From Galeruca laticollis (lineage: Eukaryota; Arthropoda; Insecta; Coleoptera; Chrysomelidae): 64,000 bases of DNA. Every line of letters starts with the position of its first letter. Within the stretch, counting starts at the first letter, position 1. Positions 58,267 to 64,000 of this stretch are shown piece after piece. Location of the stretch: positions 100,327,610-100,391,609 of the forward strand of contig OY998180.1 in the NCBI GenBank assembly GCA_963921935.1. Reading direction: 5' to 3'. Both the position numbers and the translations under genes were made by a program. The notes under the pieces were generated by a model. That model made no database searches, was not told the DNA's origin, and saw only the letters and a list, made by a program, of their open reading frames with translations.

Positions 58267-58488
58267 TTGATTAAAATAGTAAATAAAATCAGAGTGAGAA
58301 AGACAACTAGAACAGCCGTCAGTGATGAATTTCAAAGTGCAAACATAAAAATCAGAAGTCTATATTTCAATGGAAGCAAAGAAAAGACGTTAGTGCAAGG
58401 AAAACTAAACGGTAAAAGAACATATATCGCTTATCGAAGAACGCTCTTATTACATTGGTCACATAACTCTAACTTCAAGGATGGCTAA
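58267..58488 (+). pseudogene. Short ORF, possibly transposon-derived
   Basis: 73 codons: basic opening KIRVRKTTRTAVSDEFQSAN, then SLYFNGSKEKTLVQGKLNGK. The phrase resembles TE-associated proteins of insects that I remember with a LYFDGRKDKTLVQ-like motif, but I cannot name the family. No neighbours extend it. Confidence 0.35.
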
Positions 58489-60853
58489 GTCAATAGAAAA
58501 GGAAACACTACCCACTAAACAAGAAACATAACAAGAATTTTTTGTGATGTTCTTTTTAGAGACTTTTCGTGATGTTTATTGAAAACGTTAATAAGATATT
58601 TCCTAGATGTCTTAATTTTATTACCAACTCTATTAACATCCATGTCATGTAAATAAAACATATTTTTGATGTACACAGTAAAACTTGAATTCGCAGTTAC
58701 ACATCCTATGAACTTCTTTTTAGTAACTTCCTATAGGAAGCATTCATACGATGTTAATTTGTATACTTCTCACTAATGTCACAGACAGAACGTTACTGTA
58801 ATATTACAAATTAACATGTTTCTAAGAAGATCACATGTTGCAGTTACTTTTACATCTTTCGAAATCATTTTTAATAACTTCCTTGCGATTACGTCTGTAC
58901 GATGTTAGTTCATAAAACTCTCAGTAATATTTCATATTAAACATCACAGTAACATAAAAAAAAGAAGAAAACAGAAGAGGAACTGACGAACGAAACAAAC
59001 ATTAGTTATCTTTGCAAACAAATGACAAGCATGAAATGGCGGATGGTTTTCAGTTTTGTGTTATATTTTATTTGCAGAAAGGACATTTTTGCAAGTACTT
59101 GAATAAAGTGGTCTTCGTTTTCGTTAGTTCCTACTTAGCTTCAGTTTCTATGCTTGGTTATAATTCTTGTTATAATGGACGAACAACAGCTGTTATCGGT
59201 AAGTACCTATTCCAAAATCATAATTATTAAAACTTAATACTCATTCAAGACTTTAAATCGGCTATTGTACATTGGAATTCCAGGTGGCGGAATTGCACAC
59301 TAACATTATATAATAGAGTTTACAAAATAAGGGTTTTTTCAACATTTAAAATATTTTAGTTAGTAAGTATATTTTAAAAACGATTCACAATATTTCAAAT
59401 CCTAGATATGCATTATACCCTACAAAAAACTTAATATTGCAATAGGGTAGATATTATTATTAATAATAAAACATGCTCATATGTTGGCAGAGATTTGAAT
59501 CTAGAAGAAAATATTTTCAATGCTCAAGATGTTTCAGAAGCCACTTACATAAATAAAATAAAAAACAGTTGGTAATTATGTAAAGAAAAGGGAGTAACTA
59601 TTTCAGATAGTCTGATACAGACATTGTATTAAACAGCACAGAAAATATTGAATCAAGTATCTCTAGTTCTAGTTTCTCTAGTAGTAGTCATAGCCATCAA
59701 TATAGTTTTGCAGGTTTAGAAAATTTTAACATTAATACTAACAATTCTTGTGAAGAATTAATAGAGAATGTTTAAGACTTTAAAAACATAAATTTATTTG
59801 AAAATACACTGAATACAATATATAATCTAGTTGAAGAATATGTAACTTATGACACTGAATGCTCCAGTCAACAAACAGAATTCAATTATTTATTATTGTA
59901 GAAACACAGCTATTGGATACTCAATTGGATACAATTAATTATAAACTCATTTAACTTGATAATGTGTTCATATCTCTTCTTCATAAGTAGTTTTCTTTGT
60001 ATACAGTGTATTAATAATGCTTAGTTTTCATTAAGTTACAATTCCACGATGTTAATATACAATATGTTCCAGGATGAAAATAACAAGATGTGAATAGTAT
60101 ATTATTTTATACAGAAAAGAAGTATGAATTTACCTGCCAAACGGAGTGAGGCATGTAATAGAAGGTAAATGATGACAAGTCACTTCTCGATATAAAATAT
60201 GTTATTATTCCTTTGAAGAACCCCGCATGTATCTTATAGAAAATGGGTCCCAGTCAATTGGCTGAAAATCAAGTTTGATGTGTTTATGATGATAGATCAA
60301 AGGTCTACATGGGCACAATTTGATCTAAAGTAATTCTTTTATTAGCTGCTGTTCAAAACACCTTTAAATGTTTCACAGATAAGGATTGTTATGGAATGGT
60401 TGAGGCTTAAGTAAACGATAGAATTTTCTTTAATCAGATTCTGTTGATTTAATGTAATGTTTCATTAAATCTTTATGGTGTAAAATTTTTATAAGTTTTA
60501 ATAATTTTAAAAAACTATTGTAATAAATTTTCTGTAAACTAGCTGTAATGTATGTGTATCCGTTAAACTTTATTAATTCAGTTTCAAAGTATGTTACGTT
60601 ATGGCAACTACAGATTAATATACCCTTTTTTATTTCTTGCTTTCACTGAATGTGTTCAATAGTTTCCACTTTTCACGCTTGTTATGTAATATGCTTACAC
60701 AATTTCATTTTTTTTAGGTTGGATTCCTGGACAAGATATTCTTTTTTCTAATTTTATACCTGTTTTTTTCAAATTTACTGTACTGTTCATTAATAGTGAA
60801 TAAACGTTTTAAATCCTTTATTGCTTTTTTTTTTCTATTTTCTTTTAAATGTA
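58489..60853. other. Unassigned interval, no gene recognised
   Basis: A part around 58540-58960 is rich in GATGTTA / TAACATC-type words on both strands, resembling 61900-62170. Short ORFs such as 59012-59230 have no domain. Confidence 0.4.
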
Positions 60854-61826
60854 CAGGGTGAACAACTAAGAACGACTGTAGGCCACGTCTCAGAAAAGAA
60901 TCATGGTACAACTTTCAAGAAAATTACCTTTAGGCGAGTGATCCTGAAAAATTGTTGGAAAATATTTTGCAGTCACTAAAATATGGAATGAACACTCGAA
61001 AACATAATACTCCAAAAAAACATACTAAAGGTGTCCTAAAAATACAATTTTTGAAATCTTCATGAGATTATGAAAAAATTTAATTAAGGTGATTTTTTGC
61101 CATTATTCTTCAAATAATGGGTGGGGAAGGTTCAATCTCATGAACAAATGTATAACTTTTTCGTTTTTTAACCGATATTAATGATTTTAGCTGCATTCAA
61201 AAAAGAGTTTTTCAGTTTAATAAGATTGATAACAAAATTATATAATTTTGTATCCATTCGGAAATTTCAAATGTAAATTGAAGCATTTTTTAAATTTTTA
61301 TATCTTATATTGTAAATCTTGTATATTGGAATAGATTCCTATTTTCTTAAGCCTTTTCATCAGAATGTAAAAAATGCCACTTTACATTTGTAATTTCCGA
61401 GAAAAATGGGAAAATTGTCGACTTTTCACATAGCGTTGACAATTTGCTCGATTTTGTTATTTTTGTTAAGCATATCTTATTAAAGAGTAAAAACTCTTAA
61501 TTGACGCCAAAAACATTGATATCGATTAAAAAACAAAAAAGTGTTATGACAATTGTTTTTTAGGTTGAACTACATTTTTTCATAATCTCATCGATATATC
61601 AAAAATTGTATTTCTAGGATACCTTTAGTATGTCTTTTTTGGAGATAATCACAGTATTATGTTTTTAAGCGTTCATTATTCCACCATATAGCAGATATTT
61701 TAGGAACTCAAAAATATTTTCCTACGATTTTTCAGGGTCATTTTCCTGAAGGTATTTTTTTAAAGTTGTACCATGACTATTTTTTGAATTATGGCTGACA
61801 GCCGGCGTTCTTAGTTGTTCACCCTG
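60854..61826. mobile_element. 973-bp Tc1/mariner-type MITE with long TIRs
   Basis: CAGGGTGAACAACTAAGAAC at 60854 and GTTCTTAGTTGTTCACCCTG ending at 61826, both flanked by TA. Inverted similarity continues for roughly 230 bp: ATCATGGTACAACTTT against AAAGTTGTACCATGA, and CATACTAAAGGTGTCCTA against TAGGATACCTTTAGTATG. Internal sequence has no ORF. Confidence 0.9.
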
Positions 61827-61828
61827 TA

Positions 61829-62574
61829 TTTGCGGATTAGGCACAGAAACATCTATAGGATGTCATCTAGAATGTTTGAGGTATATTATGTAGAGGTTTA
61901 AGTAATGTCTATACAACGTCTAAGAGAATACAATGTATTGTTTTTGAAATGTCGCATTTAGATCATTGATAAGATGTTATTTTTAAGACATTGCATTAAC
62001 ATCGACAAGATGTTAAAAGGCATTTCAGACTGTAACAGAAATGTTGTTTTAAGTTCGTTATAAAGACTTTATTTTGAGGAAGTTCTAGTAACATCTCAGT
62101 AATGTAAAAAGGCAGCGCTCTAACATCGCTGAGAAGTTAAGTTGAAACATCACAAAAGTTAACAGCCACAAGCTGGGCATAAGCGGCTGTATAGATGTGC
62201 ATGTGATGTTGAAATAACATAACTGTAATATTTATTTGCATAGTGGGAACTATAATCGTAGTCTAAATCCGGAAATACTGGGTACATTTTGATTGAACAA
62301 TTTTGACGAATCAACCAAATTGAATAGTGTAGTTTACGATTCAATGAAAGTGAAATTGACCGTGAATGTTGTGTATGCGCATGGTTGTTTTGACAGGTTG
62401 TATAGATGTGCATGTGATGAAAACAAGAGGAAAAAAAGGAAGAACATTATCACAATGTGATGTTGAATTAACATAACTGTAATATTTATTTGTATAGTGG
62501 GTAGATTTGCTAAAAACAGTCTCAGACTAGAAAGTGTGGTTGCATCAGGTGTGATGGTACGGTTAACATTAGGT
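61829..62574. repeat. Unassigned interval with ~210-bp-spaced direct repeat
   Basis: TGTATAGATGTGCATGTGATG occurs at about 62188 and 62399, and AACATAACTGTAATATTTATTTG at about 62216 and 62471. The second copy has about 40 extra bases between the two blocks. No gene. Confidence 0.75.
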
Positions 62575-63450
62575 GCGTTCTTTTTTACTGAGATCTCAGA
62601 TAATCTCAGCTCACATCAGTAATGTGAGCGTTTTTTTGTTTTACTCACTTCTAAGTCAGCTGAGATTTTTCCTCCCTCTTCACCGATGCTGAATGTGTTG
62701 TAAGGGGGTATCAGTTGGACTTGAGTCGGAAATAAAGTGGATGGGATGAAGAAATATTTGATTTGCTTGGGTTATTTGTAGTTTTAACCAAGGTTATATA
62801 TGGTTCCAAACATTGACATATGCGATTTTTCATATAAAGGCATGTTTTCTATTAATCTAAACTACCAGGTCATTGAACTTTTCAATCTTCTTGGTTTTAG
62901 CGTAGCTTGTCGACCATGCTGCCAAACTTTCCGAATTTTTGTTTATCAACGACGTAATTAAATTTTACTTCATTATTATTCACAGTGCATTACAAACACA
63001 CATAATCTATTTTTATTTTGTTACAAATTATGGATGCAATAACATTATTAGATGCTGATACGAATCTGTCGTATAGTTTAAATCTGTCCCTTGAAGGTGC
63101 ACAGAGGGCGAAGGAAGGTAACAACTACTAATGTTGAAATATATAATACAAATCTTAACTCAAAGAACTATTTGAAACTAAAAATAACAAAATCAAGCGT
63201 AGTTATCAGAGATATCGACTATATCGAGATAGGCTATGTTTATATGTTTTGTTTCTTATTCACGTATGCATCGACAGATCGCGCGCGTCAATTGAGATGT
63301 CGTTCTTTTTGGTGCTTACTCACATCAGTTTATATTAATTCGAATGACACCATTTTTGTTATCAATAGGTGCGTTCTTTTTGTCTGAGATCTCAGATCAC
63401 TTCAGACAAGGTGATCTGAGATCTCAGTCAAAAAGAACGCACCTATTGAT
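62575..63450. mobile_element. Possible MITE with GGTGCGTTC ends
   Basis: TTAGGTGCGTTCTTTTTTAC at 62573 has an inverted counterpart ending CGCACCTATT near 63449; both are followed inward by CTGAGATCTCAGA. A second same-direction copy sits at 63367, forming the hairpin below. Terminal sequence suggests a hAT-like MITE, unproven. Confidence 0.5.
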
Positions 63451-63480
63451 AACAAAAATGGTGTCATTCGAATTAATATA
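63331..63480. repeat. Near-perfect hairpin, 69-bp arms, 12-bp loop
   Basis: Left arm 63331-63399 and right arm 63412-63480 are reverse complements with a single mismatch (TTTTTGTCTGAGATC against GACTGAGATC). Each arm includes AGGTGCGTTCTTTTTG and the palindromic CTGAGATCTCAG. Confidence 0.95.
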
Positions 63481-64000
63481 GAATAGTATATTCTATATCA
63501 AGGGTGGAATAAACAAAATTAAACACGAGTATAAAGATTCTATAGTGTAGAATTTTGAATTCCACCCGTGTTTTAGACTATACTTTTTCTACGACTATCA
63601 TATAAAAAGCAACATATATTGAAATGCTAACTCCTTAATTTCTGAAGAAGTTGTGGTGAAATTATCACTGCTGTCAGTATCAAACAATAAAAAGAAATTA
63701 AACCATGTAATAGCTATGATTTAAATAAAATTATATATTAATCAGTTTTAATTCAAATTTAAAAAAAAATAGATAATGAAACAACTTTGACCATCGACAT
63801 TTTTGACAGTAAACAATTGTTGCTAAATAGTGTTTTCTATTTTTTTCCTAAAAAGCGCCACATAATACACTTATGCTGCACTTCTGGCTCTAACAATTAA
63901 TACTCAAAGACCATATTAGTCATTTTACGTTCACTTTCGAGGATTTTTTATACATTTTGATATTTCTGCACTACTTCTACTCTGCCTAGTGCAGCTGGTG
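63481..64000. other. Unassigned terminal interval
   Basis: A small inverted pair (GGGTGGAAT near 63503 and ATTCCACCC near 63560) is visible. No gene. Confidence 0.4.

Noticed and set aside
62159..62413. 84-codon minus-strand ORF starting MHIYTTCQNNHAH
   Set aside because: Its ends fall in the two copies of a direct repeat; low complexity and no domain.
1..64000. CRISPR array, bacterial operon or phage-defence system
   Set aside because: No short regularly spaced repeats with unique spacers; composition, splice sites and element types are those of an arthropod nuclear genome.
1..64000. tRNA, rRNA or snRNA genes
   Set aside because: Scanned by eye for tRNA B-box and cloverleaf patterns and for rRNA motifs; none convincing.

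Overview
This window is a piece of an insect-type (arthropod) nuclear genome: AT-rich, almost without host coding sequence, and packed with decayed transposable elements. The one secure host gene is a Pitx/Ptx1 paired-class homeobox exon on the minus strand at 16459-16694. It holds homeodomain residues 1-46 and ends in a perfect donor at the 46/47 intron position typical of paired-class genes. A phase-compatible candidate upstream exon lies at 48797-48913, so about 32 kb of what follows is probably a single transposon-filled Pitx intron. Most of the window is then intronic or flanking DNA of this developmental gene.

Layout. 1-3150: two minus-strand LINE remnants (an R2-like restriction-type endonuclease tail, then RT plus RNase H). 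3207-10253: a possible hAT-like element holding satellite monomers, a TA-flanked MITE and a full-length but dead LINE (4525-10095, exact 12-bp target-site duplication, DUF4780 ORF1, then EN, RT and RNase H). 11030-12160: RTE/CR1-type RT debris. 12291-15470: a complete 3.18-kb Tc1/mariner-superfamily element with TIRs and TA target. 16459-16694: Pitx exon. 17580-21985: a minus-strand Ty3/Gypsy element with diverged LTRs, followed by a ~254-bp tandem repeat. 23480-28345: LINE fragment, compound fold-back repeat, DUF4817-type mariner pseudogene and piggyBac pseudogene. 30270-32650: minus-strand LINE. 33690-36460: mariner scrap and a Penelope-like element (PLE). 38208-41767: two PLE copies in a 1.7-kb-arm palindrome, inserted as one unit with a 16-bp TSD and carrying hammerhead-ribozyme-like cores. 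41784-45240: inverted modules with a 160-178-bp satellite, TA repeats and a fold-back. 45497-46477: LINE RNase H tail. 47510-48540: Tc1 pseudogene. 49612-50395: a 5'-truncated sister of the full-length LINE. 50535-54193: MITEs and a SINE-like insertion. 54840-56760: Jockey-type LINE ORF1 and EN remains. 56760-64000: mostly unassigned DNA with a 973-bp TA-flanked MITE and a nearly perfect 69-bp-arm hairpin.

I see no cooperating gene cluster and no defence system. The strongest biology is structural: the PLE palindrome with ribozyme motifs, the recurrent satellite-carrying inverted module, the intact LINE insertion with its TSD, and the Pitx exons embedded in this mobile DNA. Assignments rest on motif recognition by eye; boundaries marked approximate could shift by tens of bases.
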